Assembly (NCBI GenBank): GCA_009746045.1
Contig: RPFO01000002.1
Span: 2,446,506-2,510,505 of the forward strand
DNA length: 64,000 nucleotides
DNA from: Mesostigma viride
Lineage: Eukaryota; Streptophyta; Mesostigmatophyceae; Mesostigmatales; Mesostigmataceae
Direction: 5' to 3'
Made by a program: the position numbers and the translations under genes
Notes under the pieces: generated by a model
Seen by the model: the letters and a program-made list of their open reading frames with translations, nothing else
The model's database searches: none
Told to the model about the DNA's origin: nothing
Part shown: in pieces, positions 11,907 to 23,038 of the stretch
Position numbering within the stretch: the stretch's first letter is position 1
Layout of the letters: each line of letters begins with the position of its first letter

Positions 11907-14900
11907 ATGGGAAACAGCAGCAGTGCGTCGCCAACAACAAAGTCGTTTTCGAGAAAATACTCCGCGATTGCTCGCTCCCACTGTGATAACGCACCGACAA
12001 CCCCGCTGCATGAGGCCGCCAAGAGGGGTGATGTGCAGGTTGGTGTCCTAACAGTTGGCCTCCTTCGAGTTGGTTGGATGATCTTTCAGTTGGCAGGATG
12101 GCAAACCGTTCTTCTAGATATCTAGTTTAAGGGATCGTATATGTTCTGGGGCCACAGATGACCAAGAGGGGTGATGTGCAGGTTGGTGTCCGATCAGTTG
12201 GCCTCCTTCAAGGTGGTTGGATGATCTCTCAGTTGGCAGGATGGCAAACCGTTTTTCTAAATATCTAGTTCAAGGGATCGTAGGTGTTCTGGGGCCACGG
12301 ATGACCAAGTTTCGTGTCCCCAGGATGACCCTATACCCACAATGCAATGACAGCCCCCTAACAGTCCTGGCCCATGCTCTACCATCGGTGGCGTGGGGAT
12401 GCACCCATATGTGCTGTGCCATGAGGCGAGCATAACGGGGCTAGTTGAAGGCACCACACAAACTCGGGAGCTTGTAAGGTGCACATTAGTGGAAATTAAA
12501 GAGAAAGACAGGCAAATTGCAGCACTGAGAAATCGAAAATAGGGATGAATTCTCGTCGTTTACTGCCAAGAAAAAAAATCCACAAAACATTCCCACGGCA
12601 ATGCCAGTGCGGGGAACGGTTATTTGAGCAGAACCGAGAAGTTTACCTCCTATTGATGTGGTGCTGGGTAAGTGTTGGAAGCCGTAGTAGCAAGATCTGG
12701 CACCAGCGCTTGGCCTGGTATATATATATATATATATGTATATATTTTTTAAAATAACAGCACAGATGTCTGTTTGCCCTACGGTGCGGATCGAGGGATG
12801 GTCATGGCACAGCGGCCTGTTTCCGTCCTGTGCACAGCCTCATCTGCATGCCATTTGATGGTTGAGACACTAAAAGTGTTCTTAACACGAATTCTGCGTT
12901 TGGCTGGAGGCCTACTTGATGGCTATCAGTTTTGTGGAATAAAGCTCTGTGCGCAGGCGCGGCCAAGAAGAACGCGTACCCCGTGGTGATGATCGTAACA
13001 TGGAGAGGAGCTCTGCAGTAAGGCGTTTCAGGGGAAGTGTGACGTATAGCCTGTTGTGGAGCAGGGTGCCCCTTGTACCCTATAATATTCAGGCTGAACC
13101 TTTCCCACCATCTCTCGGCAGCGATGGGGGTTGGGGGCAGGCCGGTGCTGGCAGGCCAACGCTGCAAGCTTGGCATCTGCCATGCTGGAATGTCTTGCCA
13201 TTACCGAAGTATAAATAAGTCTGGGTGCGTACTATCCTGAGCGCAGCTGTTGCACGCGTGCAGCATGGTTCTGCTTCTAACCTATCTGCGGCCCACCTCC
13301 CCCGTTGTGCCGCATCGGACAGACGTTGACTGCATTGCTGCAAGCGGGAGCCCCTGTCGACATCCGCAACAAAAAGCGGCTGGTTCGTGCTCATGCCCCC
13401 CACGCGCAGCGCTGTCTTGTAAATGACAATTGGTCGCGCGTCCCAAGTATGAGGACGACCCGGTAGCTTGTCGAGCGTGGCGCGGTGCCTGTGTGGAGGA
13501 CCTCGGCCGAGCTTCTTGCTGGCCGCTCATGTCCCCGGCAGGCCCCATGCCACGCCTGGGACGTAGCCTGTTGTCTCGTTGCAAAAGCCCCCAAGGTGGG
13601 GCGGGGCATTGCTAGTGGCAAGGTGGGGCGGGGCATTGCTAGTGGCAAGGTGGGGCGGGGCATTGCTAGTGGCAAGGTGGGGCGGGGCATTGCTAGTGGC
13701 AAGGTGGGGCGAGGCGTTGCTAGTGGCAAGGTGGGGCGGGGCATTGCTAGTGGCAAGGTGGGGCGGGGCATTGCTAGTGGCAAGGTGGGGCGGGGCATTG
13801 CTAGTGGCAAGGTGGGGCGGGGCATTGCTGGTGGCAAGGTGGGGCGGGGCATTGCTAGTGGCAAGGTGGGGCGGGGCATTGCTAGTGGCAAGGTGGGGCG
13901 GGGCATTGCTGGTGGCAAGGTGGGGCGGGGCACTGCTAGTGGCAAGGTGGGGCGGGGCATTGCTAGTGGCAAGGTGGGGCGGGGCATTGCTGGTGGCAAG
14001 GTGGGGCGGGGCATTGCTAGTGGCAAGGTGGGGCGGGGCACTGCTAGTGGCAAGGTGGGGCGGGGCATTGCTGGTGGCAAGGTGGGGTGGGGCATTGCTA
14101 GTGGCAAGGTGGGGCGGGGCATTGCTGGTGGCAAGGTGGGGTGGGGCATTGCTAGTGGCAAGGTGGGGCGGGGCATTGCTGGTGGCAAGGTGGGGTGGGG
14201 CATTGCTAGTGGCAAGGTGGGGCGGGGCATTGCTGGTGGCAAGGTGGGGCGGGGCATTGCTGGTGGCAAGGTGGGGCGGGGCATTCTGCCAGCTGCGGAG
14301 AACAGTCAGCAGTCATCACGATTTGTGCCGAGTGACTGAGTAAGTGACCAGGCGACTTCTGGGCACAGCACGGCATGTGGCGCTGTCTTTACTCTGCATG
14401 AAATGGCGCTGTCAGGTTTTTCTCCTTGCTTGGAGTACCAGAAGTGCTGGATCTATTGGATTTGCTGCAGTGCCTTAATTGCCTGGAGTACCTAAGATGC
14501 ATGGAATACCTTGGAGTTGATGGAGTTGCTCATCTTGCTGGAGTCTGCTGGAATAGCTGGTATGGCTGCTTCATCTGAAATAACGGGGTCATGCGTAGGT
14601 GGGGGCGCAACATGTAGAGTTGGGCCACAGGGGAGCTTCCTTCGGCCCATGTACCTTGGGCCATCTGCGTCTCTCTCTCCACCACTGCTGTGATGCGATG
14701 ATGAGTGGTCCCGTTGTCCAATGGTGACTTACAAGATTATCACTGCCTTTCGTGTCGGTGCGTGGCAGACGGCGCTCATGCTGGCGTCCAACCAGGGCCA
14801 CGAGGAGTGTGTCAAGGTGCTGCTCAAGGCAGGCGCAAAGGTATGCTCTCGCGTGGACGTGGCTCGCAACGCTATCGAAAGGGGCATTTTCTCCAGTTAG

Positions 14901-17900
14901 CAAGGGAGCATGCGCCATCAGACACAGCAACGTGCAAAACAGACAGTCGTGCGCTAGTTTGCCGATCCCGCGCCAATCTCACCTGTTATTTCTGCAGCGT
15001 GGCTTTCCAGTTGTGAGGGACCCAAGCAGCTGTTGTCATTGTCATGGCGTAACGCATCGGCGTGGGGGCGCAGGCCTTCGTGCAAGCCTGTGCCACATGT
15101 ATCGCTGCTGTCGCTGCCGCCGCGACCATGACTGCCAATACCACCAGCCATGACAACTGGTATTGGCACTACTGGTATAGTACGGACATCGAATACTCCA
15201 CCCACGCCATCGACACCAACGCTAACACCACCAATGCTTGCCCCCCCCCCGCCGTCGTGCGGTTTTGCACCCTCCCCAGCCGCTGGCCGCACAACCAGAG
15301 ACGCACCTGACGGCCCTGCACATGGCGGCCAAGGCCGGGCAGGCGGCCGTGGTGCGACAGTTGCTGGGCACCCTGGACGTTGTGCGCGCGACCACGCACG
15401 CCAGCAAGGAGCCCGGGAAGGATCCGTTCGTTGTCATCGAGTGGGGGCAGGGCTCCGCACGGCGCCGTCGTGTCATCAGCGCAAAGGAGTACGAGAACTC
15501 CACGCTGGCCGCAGGGGGCCCTGCGGCGGGGGGGCGACTGGCTCGCTCCGCGTCCTATGCCATCCCGGCGGCGGGGGGCACCCTGAGGGAGGGTAGTGGC
15601 GACACGGACGCGGCTTGTGCGGGGGAGGGTGGTGTGGTGGCCAGGGGAGTGGGGGTTCTGTCCGCCAGCCTGGGCCAACCCAACTCGGGGGGGAGGGTGG
15701 AGACGACGGCGCGGGGGAGGACGAGGTGGGGAACATCCACCGAGCACACCTGCGCCAGATGAGCGAGCTGCTGGTGTATGACGAATGGTGGGTAGGGCAG
15801 CAGGGGCGCGGTATACTTGCTGGCAGCCTGGCGTGTCTTAGGAGAAGGATTGGCAGTGCTTGTGGCAGATGATGGAGCTTCTTTGTTCTCGACATGTGGG
15901 TATCGTTGGAAGGTCCCTGCACCTGACGCGTGGGACAACTGCTACCGTAGTGGCTGAAATACATTGCGAATAAATCTTTTCGAATGACCCCCCGAAAAGT
16001 GCTAAAATAATACTTCAATTTACCCCGTAAAGTATGAAAACCGGGAGGCGCTACACCTGTTTCTGGCTGCAGGCCGCGGCGCAGCTAGATGAAGTGGAGC
16101 GCCGCGCCGCGTCGCGCCAGATTGAGAACGCGTTCAATTAGGGGCCCTGTTAGCACTGATTAGGGCCTTATGTCATACTGGTACTCACTTAATTGTCAGG
16201 TAGGAACTGCGCTTGGTGGGTAATTAATCAACTTGATAGGTTAGAATCCAAGTCAGACACTGAACTAGGTGCCCTAATGTAAACAAGCTCCCGGGCTCGA
16301 AGTTTACCTAACCCGGGCTGAGCTTTCCCCGTAAAGTGTCAAAACCATGCAAAAAAACCCTCGGAAAATTATTTATTCGCAATGTGATTTCAGCCACTAC
16401 GGTATACGCAGGCCGACAGCCCATGCTTGACGAATGGTGAGGATGCTATGATAGATGGCATCGGGTGTACGGCTAGCTCATTGTGTGACAAATGATGAGC
16501 ATTTTAGGGCTTGTGACAAAGGATGAGCATTTTAGGGCTTGTGTGGTTGAAAAGGTAAATTGATGTATAGGCCAATGGAATGGTGAGGTCTCTGGGAGGC
16601 AAACCTTAGTACCTACTACTATGGAAGTTCATAGCATGGCAGTAGGGTGAGCCGCCAGGATAAGCGGCCAATATGTGCCCAGATTGGCTGGCGTAATCTG
16701 GAAGCCAGGATAAACGCACTTTTGAAAGCCTCCTTTCTGTTTAGTTGTTAGATGGGAAGCTGAGCTGGCATATGCCTTTGTTTGGTGCCCCACAGGGGCA
16801 AGACGCTGTGGATCAACATGCGCGCCAGGGGGGGCGAGTCCCCCCTGATCATGGCCGCGGGTGCAGGCGCTCCCGCCGTTGTGCGGCTGCTGCTGCAGGC
16901 GGGCGCCAAGCTGCACGCCATCACCCTGGACCCTGTGGATGGGGAGGACGTATCGCGGCACCGCATGTTCAGCCTGGGTGGGTGCGCAGGGCTACCTTTT
17001 GATTCCGGTGTTGTTATGCAACCTTCTTGTTGTGTGTCATCACAGGGTAGCAGCCATGTGTTTGCGGTTGGTGGGGGCTTGCCATGGGCTGCTTACCCCA
17101 CATGGTGCTGTGCACGTGAGGGCACTGCGTCATGGTCACATGCTTTGCGCCATTTGCTGCGTCATGTGCTGCTTGCTGCTTCTCACGTGTGGTTGGAAAG
17201 GCCCTCCCAGCGATCGCGTGGAGGTTGCCAGCTGTGCGGGAATGCACGATATTCTGCACCCGTGCAAACACTGGGAGCTCATGGCCTGCATCCAGTCTAC
17301 ATGCAACATGCTAAACGCTATACCCTGAGCTTCACCCCTGTAACCATGTCCGTGTTGCTGTAGTACCTCCACCTGACTTGCATGTGCTAGCGTATGTGTT
17401 TCCCTCCCTTTTCCTGGGGCCACATCCTCACACCATGACTCACAGGGGAGAAGAGCACTCCAGTTGAAACTGTCACACTCGTGTGCACCCGCACGGCCTG
17501 CCACCGCCTCAACATCCGCATGCTGGCACGTGCACCACAATTGTCGATACTCTGCTTGTCCATGTTGCGTTGTTCTTCCATTTCTGGCGGCAGGCACGGG
17601 CAACACAGCGCTCCACTACGCAGCAGCGGGCGGCAGCAAGGACTGTGTACAGCTACTGCTGCTTTACGGGGCCGATGCTACCGCCCGCAACGATGACAAC
17701 CGTACGCCGCTGGACCTCTGCCGGGTACGTCCCCAGTGTCAGGCCCTGTGTCATGCGGGCTTTTGTGGGTGGGCCTACTGTTGATTTGCGTGCAAGCTCT
17801 TGCAAGTGCTGCTGGCTTGCTGAGGGTGGCAAGCTTACGTATGCTTGGCATAACATACTTAGCATGGCTGTGCCCAATCCAGTGTCCATGATAGTATTCG

Positions 17901-18509
17901 ATGATATTCTGCGTGTCAACGCACAATAACCTTTGATCCTGGCATGTTTAACAAACCTCAGCACTTTGTCCCTATCATCTGCGCCCATGAGTCGACACTT
18001 TCGGTAGTTCTTGCAGGTCACATGTCTCTAAACTTTTAGCCATGGATTGTACACCGTGTTTAGTTCGAAACTACCAACAGCTTTTGTCAAAGGCAGTTTT
18101 AATGGTTTTTCCTGGTTATCGCTGTTACTTGCGACACTTGCGCGACCAGGCCTTTGGAAAGCAGCACCTGGAGGGCATTCTGGGAGACCCGGTCATGCTG
18201 CGCCTCCTGACGGAAGGGGCAGAAGTGCCCCGTACGGTGCACCTGGCCAAGGTCAAGAAAAAGAGTTGGCGGCCACCGAAGGCGCCGACCGCAAAGGATG
18301 CCACTGAGCGTGGTCTCTCGTCATCAGCGGAGTACCATGACGTGACTAGTAAAGCTGGCCAGCAATGGCAGGCCAGCAGCGCAAGTAGCAAAGCTCCGAA
18401 TGCAGCTCAGGATGATGACGTGATTGAGAGCCGATCACCAGAGGAAGCTGTCCATCGAGGGCATGCCAGCACAAGCCGGATGCTAGCCCGTAGTCAGTCT
18501 TACTTCTAG
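11907..18509 (+). CDS. Ankyrin-repeat protein with N-myristoylation-type start, multi-exon
   Basis: Exons: 11907-12038, 13323-13382, 14769-14840, from 15280 to about 15690, then a stretch ending at 15773, 16073-16131, 16796-16977, 17594-17724, 18150-18509 (stop). Splice sites are GT-AG and phases match, except inside 15280-15773, where the frame shifts by one base without a clear intron. The protein starts MGNSSSA, a Gly-2/Ser-6 N-myristoylation-type motif, so membrane attachment is likely. Ankyrin units follow: TPLHEAAKRGDVQ, TALMLASNQGHEE, TALHMAAKAGQAA, SPLIMAAGAGAPA, TALHYAAAGGSKD. A charged Gly/Ala-rich linker and a short helical segment lie between repeats 3 and 4; the last 120 codons are basic then Ser-rich and disordered. 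No RING, kinase or channel domain is seen. It is probably a scaffold or interaction protein; its partner is unknown. Confidence 0.82.
12021..12306 (+). repeat. 143 bp tandem duplication across an exon-intron border
   Basis: 12021-12163 is repeated at 12164-12306 with about a dozen differences. The unit contains the end of ankyrin exon 1 (AAGAGGGGTGATGTGCAG) and its donor GTTGGT, so a decoy copy of the exon end and donor lies 143 bp downstream. Confidence 0.9.
12717..12746. repeat. TA microsatellite
   Basis: A TA run of about 30 bp with one G interruption, in ankyrin intron 1. Confidence 0.9.
13592..14285. repeat. 28 bp minisatellite, about 25 copies, in ankyrin intron 2
   Basis: Unit GCATTGCTAGTGGCAAGGTG plus GGGCGGGG, 28 bp. 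Variants (GCTGGTGG, GGGTGGGG, GCACTGC) recur with a 56 bp higher-order alternation near 14070-14220. It lies between exons 13323-13382 and 14769-14840. Confidence 0.95.
15943..16404. other. Inverted-repeat pair enclosing an ankyrin exon
   Basis: 15943-15975 (TACCGTAGTGGCTGAAAT, then ATTGCGAATAAAT) is repeated in reverse complement at 16371-16404. Inside lie direct repeats of a CCCCGTAAAGT motif at 16023 and 16327. The exon 16073-16131 lies between the arms. This could be an old MITE-like insertion or a fold-back that brings the exon's splice sites together. Confidence 0.6.
16485..16540. repeat. 28 bp direct repeat
   Basis: Two tandem copies of GTGACAAATGATGAGCATTT plus TAGGGCTT, in an ankyrin intron. 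Confidence 0.85.
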
Positions 18510-19924
18510 TGGGTCCAGCTGGATGACACTCAGCGTAGGGCTGGGCCACCAGAAAGCCTTTCTGTGTGTGTGCTGATCTCATCTGCACTGGCCGTACAAA
18601 TATATCTAGATATCCAAACGCCTCTTTATGATACGGCAGCTGGAGATCAGGTGGAATCTCAAGCGCTTGAACTATAGATGTAGATAGCTATTTAGAGCGT
18701 GTGGTAGAATCTGTTTAAAATTTCGTTGTAACTGCATCGACCCCTAATACTCAACAAGTACTTGTGTGTCATGCGCATGGGCATGCTACGGAGTACTTTT
18801 AATTAATTAATCAATAGCGTGAAGGATGTGTTTGCATTGTTAAACTAGTAAATCCTAACGCAATTCGCCGATTTTCACAAGATTTCCGTCATTATGGGTA
18901 AGACACCGACAGTCCAGGCTCGATGGCCGGATCGATGCGCGTCTCATCTTTCCATGCATATATGGAAGGTTGGTCGATCTTTCTTGCACCGCTGGGCAAT
19001 TAATGGACATTGCTGGTAACGGTACGATCCCGTGCGTAGCGTCCCCTTATAAATTTTTGCTTGTCGACGCAAGTTTTCGCCTTCTTTCCCTGCAGTTAGC
19101 GCCAGGTAGCATGCCATTCCGTGATGCGCATCACCGGCCAGATTCCTGGCAGCTTTCAGTGACTTTATCTACGTTGAATTGCTGCATGGGACGTGTCAAA
19201 TCGTGAGCCTTGGCATGTTGGCAAGCTGACAGTCAGGGATTTGTCGAGTGGTTTCTTGGAAGGAGCTCGATAAAAACACTTAGTTTTGTATGAACATTGA
19301 CGCATCCTTTCTTAGCAGCGGCTTCCGAGTGTGCTTAGAGGCTCACAAGGTTGAGGTTGTTTCCGCAAAAAAAAAAGCGCTGAAAAGAAAGGCGAGTATA
19401 GTGGATGTTCTGAGGGGCATCTTGCCCGCATGGGTGGAATGTACTGCATGTAATTAAGTATAGGGGATAATGCATTGTTTTCTTGGCCTCTCTCCCACTG
19501 AATTATGGGACTGTCAGCCCCGTCATATGCTAGCGAGGCAAAGTAACCATACATGTGGTAAGAAGCCCTGGCACGCAGCATTTATGATAATAAGTGCATC
19601 CTCTGTGGACTGTCTGTTGTTCCCCTTGGTTGGGCTGTCAGTGGATATATGGCTTCTAGGGTCTATTAACTATTTGCATTGGACACCTTGGTTTTGGTAT
19701 GATGCTCACAACATAAAGCGGTGACTCTCAGTGAATGAGTTCCAAGCCTATCTGTGGCCACTGCATGGACCATGGGGCAGCCCTGCTGCACCCGCTATCT
19801 ATGCTTTGCGGCTATGTTGAAGCTTTATTGCACCCATGCAGGGGATGCCGGATCGTTTCGACGGGTCCGATTGTGCACGGCTGTGGCATGTCTGTACATG
19901 GCATGAGGTAACGGGGGGGGGTCT
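18510..19924. other. Intergenic, 3' side of the ankyrin gene
   Basis: AT-richer sequence with no gene recognised. A TGTAA motif near 18727, about 220 bp after the stop codon, could serve as a green-algal type polyadenylation signal. Small open frames here show no family features. Confidence 0.4.
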
Positions 19925-19929
19925 CTGCC

Positions 19930-20181
19930 AGTTAGCTCTAAATAGCTCCGGACCTGTTGCCGCAGTTGACAAAAGGTTCCGGAGCTATTTAGCTAACTAA
20001 AACCTGGCCTCGTGGAGCTAGGAGGCATCGAAGAGCCCGAGACATCTGCCTGGGCCGCTGAGCACCGTCGCAAATATGTTGCGCCGAACATGCCTCAGTG
20101 AGGATTCGAACCCCTGACCTCCAAGCTCCGGACCTGTTGCAGCAGGTGGCAAAAAGGTTCCAGAGCTATTTAGAGCTAACT
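19930..20181. mobile_element. 252 bp foldback/MITE-like element with 5 bp target duplication
   Basis: Terminal inverted repeats AGTTAGCTCTAAATAGCTC at both ends, flanked by CTGCC at 19925-19929 and 20182-20186. Each end is also part of a hairpin built on GCTCCGGACC/GGTTCCGGAGC. The minus strand contains GGTTCGAATCC near 20105-20115, a perfect tRNA-type B box, preceded by an A-box-like TAGCTCTAAATAGC. A tRNA-derived origin, SINE-like, is therefore possible. No complete tRNA cloverleaf could be drawn. Confidence 0.75.
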
Positions 20182-20301
20182 CTGCCCCCTGCCCGCTGTG
20201 CACACTCAGGGCCTTAACCCTTGATGGTACTGAATGATATTTGTACTTTAAACATTAGATGGTACTGACTGATATTTAAAGCGGGCAGTACCAACTGTCC
20301 G

Positions 20302-21605
20302 CTACAAATAGCGGACAGTTGGCTGGGAGCATAACGCGAATGCCAGTAGGTATTTCCGTGATATTTTTAGCAAGGCGTCTTCAGCTAGATGTGTACTACG
20401 TCCCGTACCGAAACATCACTAAATTCTGACAAGTACACAGGGACTAATTATTGACCAAAGTACAGGGGGTACCCTTTTCAATGGGACGAAAACGTGAATG
20501 TAAAATATTGACATCAGTGCAGATTTGCCGCCATGGCGGTGCAGAAAACTGACTGGCGCAGGAGCGTCGATGCATGGATTCGTTCCAAAATTTGTAGGCA
20601 CACTTTATACGTCATAAGGATGCTATAGATCTAGTTGCGCAACCTCTAACGAGGCGCGCAATCATCTCGGGCTGGTTTTTATATTGCGTCAACACGCGTT
20701 CACTACCACTGGGATGCCGATGAAGCTAGCACTTGGTATTTGCCGTTTTATCATTGAATATTTCGCAACGAGTAACTTTCTTATGATGTATATCGCATAG
20801 TTCATCAGCGCTGTGGGCCAGAGAAGCCTCGGGGCATCGTTTCTGTCATGAGCTTGCTACCTGTCAGACAGCCTTTTTTGTGGTAGTTGGACCTGGCGCA
20901 GTTTGCAGTCCCTGCCGCTGCCGTGAAGGAGGTAAAGTGGTTTTATCGTTCGGTAAGTAATCCCGGACTTATTATTAGGTTTCGTGGTGTTTAAGTTCCC
21001 TCCTTACTACTTTTATGTAATGGTTTGTCGTGGTGGCTGTGTACAACCATTTCGCCCAGTTTATCATCCGTTTTGTTCATGGTTAGCTGCGTCTTCATTC
21101 TATATACTAGAGTAACGATCGATGTAATGCTTAAATATGTTGTGCATGGTATTGTGATGGGTTTTCTTGCCAACATTCTTTGGAAAGATGGTATCTTGGC
21201 CAGGTTTTGGTTAGCTTTTTGGTTTTGTTAGTAGAGGACACCCCATAGCCAGTTAGCAGCTAGTATGATAAAGCCCAGCATACAGGGAGCACTAGCTAGC
21301 ATTGTCATTGAGCTAGGCTTACTTGCACTTGTTTATTACAGCATCAGCACAAGAAAAAAGTGAGCATCGTGTTTGGCTTGTGTGGTTTCAAGGGTGTGCC
21401 CTTACCATGCTATGATACGTACAAATGTGACTGTGCATAGGTGTGGTTACCTATCTTTATATGCTATGATGGATGTTCTGCAGCCTGGACAGGATGTAAT
21501 TAGCATGTTTGATCATCCATGATGTTTTTTGTTGCTAGGGGATAAGAATTTAGCTTTGTAATGCTAGCAAGCGTCACCAGCCAAACGGTCCGCTATTTGT
21601 AGCAG
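20302..21605. mobile_element. Possible DNA-transposon derivative with about 25 bp inverted ends
   Basis: CTACAAATAGCGGACAGTTG at 20302 reappears in reverse complement at 21582-21605 with two or three mismatches. The left end also forms a 13 bp stem hairpin around ACAAAT. The 1.3 kb interior is AT-rich and has no recognisable transposase; the longest frames are 60-70 codons. No clear target duplication. Confidence 0.5.
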
Positions 21606-21831
21606 GCACTTATTTTTAGAGCTTGCAGCTGGGTCCCTGGGACACCCCATGATGTCAGTGTTCAGAGGCCCTTACTGGCTTCCCATTCAACTGCCTTGGC
21701 AAGACCAGGACCAACAAACGTGATTTGACATCCAATATTGCATTATATGTGTCTCTTGTCTCGCACCCTGCGCACCCCCTGCCAGGGGTGCTATATTTAG
21801 CACCCATAGGACATTGCAATATGACCAATGA

Positions 21832-22887
21832 CATGACCCCCAAGGAGGTCCATATATAGGAGGCCCTTTGCCCTTCGTCACCGCCATCCAGGAGGCCTAT
21901 GCTGAGATCCAGCAGGCCTGTTCTCCCGTCCGTGCCGCTCAGGCGGTACAGCGCCACCTCCCTCGCGGCACTCCCTCGGTCGCCTCCGTTCAATCTCCCG
22001 CCGCATTCCCTGCTCGCGTCATCGATAAACACCAGAAAACCTACGCGGGTATTCTGCACACGGCTGATTGGATGGCTCTTTTCGCGGACCTCAACGCCCA
22101 GGGACGTGCGTGGCTGTTCTCGCTTTCCTTGCGGAGTGTGGGCTCGGCGTACAGGCTTCGTGCTCTTCCTATGGCCCCCCCATTCGCCTTAGCTCCCAGC
22201 CACTACTCGGTGGCGCTCCGGCACCAGCTATTTGCCCCGCAGCCTCTTGTTCCGGCCGGGCGGCCTTGCGGTAGCTGTGGGCAGCCGCTGGATCCCACGG
22301 GGACTCACTACCTTGCCTGCATGGGGGGCCAACAGAATCAGAATTGGTATTTGTATTTGCACACTGTCCTCCTGACGGCGGTGCTCGCCATGATTCGGTC
22401 GGTTTTTCCCCACGCGAACATCCGGTCCGAGGATGCGGATGGCGCTGCCTTCTATTCCCCCAACCACCGGCCTGACATCGTGGTGCTGGACTTTGAGGGC
22501 GGTGGCCGGCATCTGCTTATCGACGTTTCGGTGGCGCGGCCCTTGGCTCTTAGCCACGTGGCTGGGGCCTCCCTCACGGCAGGTTACACGGCGGACCGGG
22601 CGGAGCGGGCCAAGCTCCTGGCCTACGGCGACGTCGGGCACCATCGTGTGGTGCCCTTTGTCCTGGAGGACTTTGGGGCCATGGGGCCCCTGACCTCCGC
22701 CTTCTTCAAGGAGTGTTGCCGGCTCCGGGAGGACCGGCTGGACCTGGAGGGCCAGCGGGCCCCATGGTCGGCGCGGACCTGGACGTCATATTGGCGTCAG
22801 CGCTTGTCGGTGGCGCTGACTCGGGCCATGGCTGACATCATGCTCCGCCGTACGCGGGCTGATTTTGCGGTGCAGCAGGGCTATTAG
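21832..22887 (+). CDS. Retroelement C-terminal part: zinc finger plus restriction-like endonuclease-like domain
   Basis: Open from 21832, after a TGA, to 22887; no convincing ATG starts it, which fits a 5'-truncated retrotransposon. A C-x2-C-x9-H-x3-C finger (residues 134-151, counting the TTG at 21868 as 1) is followed by RPDIVVLDF and LLIDVSVARP, giving PD-x15-D, and then A-x2-AE-R-x-K and a VPFVLEDFG stretch. This layout is typical of the C-terminal nuclease-like domain of R2-type and related algal or oomycete retroelements. Reverse transcriptase motifs are absent from the window copy. The 3' UTR ends TGTAAGTAATTATA then an AT/TG tail near 23035. Function in target nicking is inferred from the family. 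Confidence 0.7.
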   Translation, partial: HDPQGGPYIGGPLPFVTAIQEAYAEIQQACSPVRAAQAVQRHLPRGTPSVASVQSPAAFPARVIDKHQKTYAGILHTADWMALFADLNAQGRAWLFSLSLRSVGSAYRLRALPMAPPFALAPSHYSVALRHQLFAPQPLVPAGRPCGSCGQPLDPTGTHYLACMGGQQNQNWYLYLHTVLLTAVLAMIRSVFPHANIRSEDADGAAFYSPNHRPDIVVLDFEGGGRHLLIDVSVARPLALSHVAGASLTAGYTADRAERAKLLAYGDVGHHRVVPFVLEDFGAMGPLTSAFFKECCRLREDRLDLEGQRAPWSARTWTSYWRQRLSVALTRAMADIMLRRTRADFAVQQGY

Positions 22888-23035
22888 GTTCCTCCCGTTA
22901 GGCGTTTCCATTGGTCTTATCGTAGTATAGAGCTTTGACATGGCTCTGTATATAGGTTTATAGCTGGGCGTTTGCTTTGGTTTGAGTGATTTCACTCTGC
23001 TGTAAGTAATTATATATTTTTAATATATATGTGTG
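22888..23035 (+). mobile_element. 3' UTR and tail of the restriction-like-endonuclease retroelement
   Basis: About 148 bp between the stop codon and a TAATATATATGTGTG tail. The same sequence recurs as truncated copies at 23039-23312 and 59166-59380, which defines the element's 3' end. TGTAA lies about 30 bp before the end, as expected for a green-algal polyadenylation signal. Confidence 0.75.
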
Positions 23036-23038
23036 CGG

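Noticed and set aside
12405-12543. An extra ankyrin-gene exon encoding TRELVRCTLVEIKEKDRQ
   Set aside because: It reads as coding-like but ends in a stop, has no acceptor or donor in phase with its neighbours, and exons 1 and 2 already join in phase without it.
13391-14343. Frames of 254-297 codons with MPRPTLPLA-type repeats
   Set aside because: Shadows of the 28 bp intron array.
20090-20180. A tRNA gene on the minus strand
   Set aside because: B box present, but acceptor and anticodon stems cannot be paired; treated as a tRNA-derived part of a foldback element.
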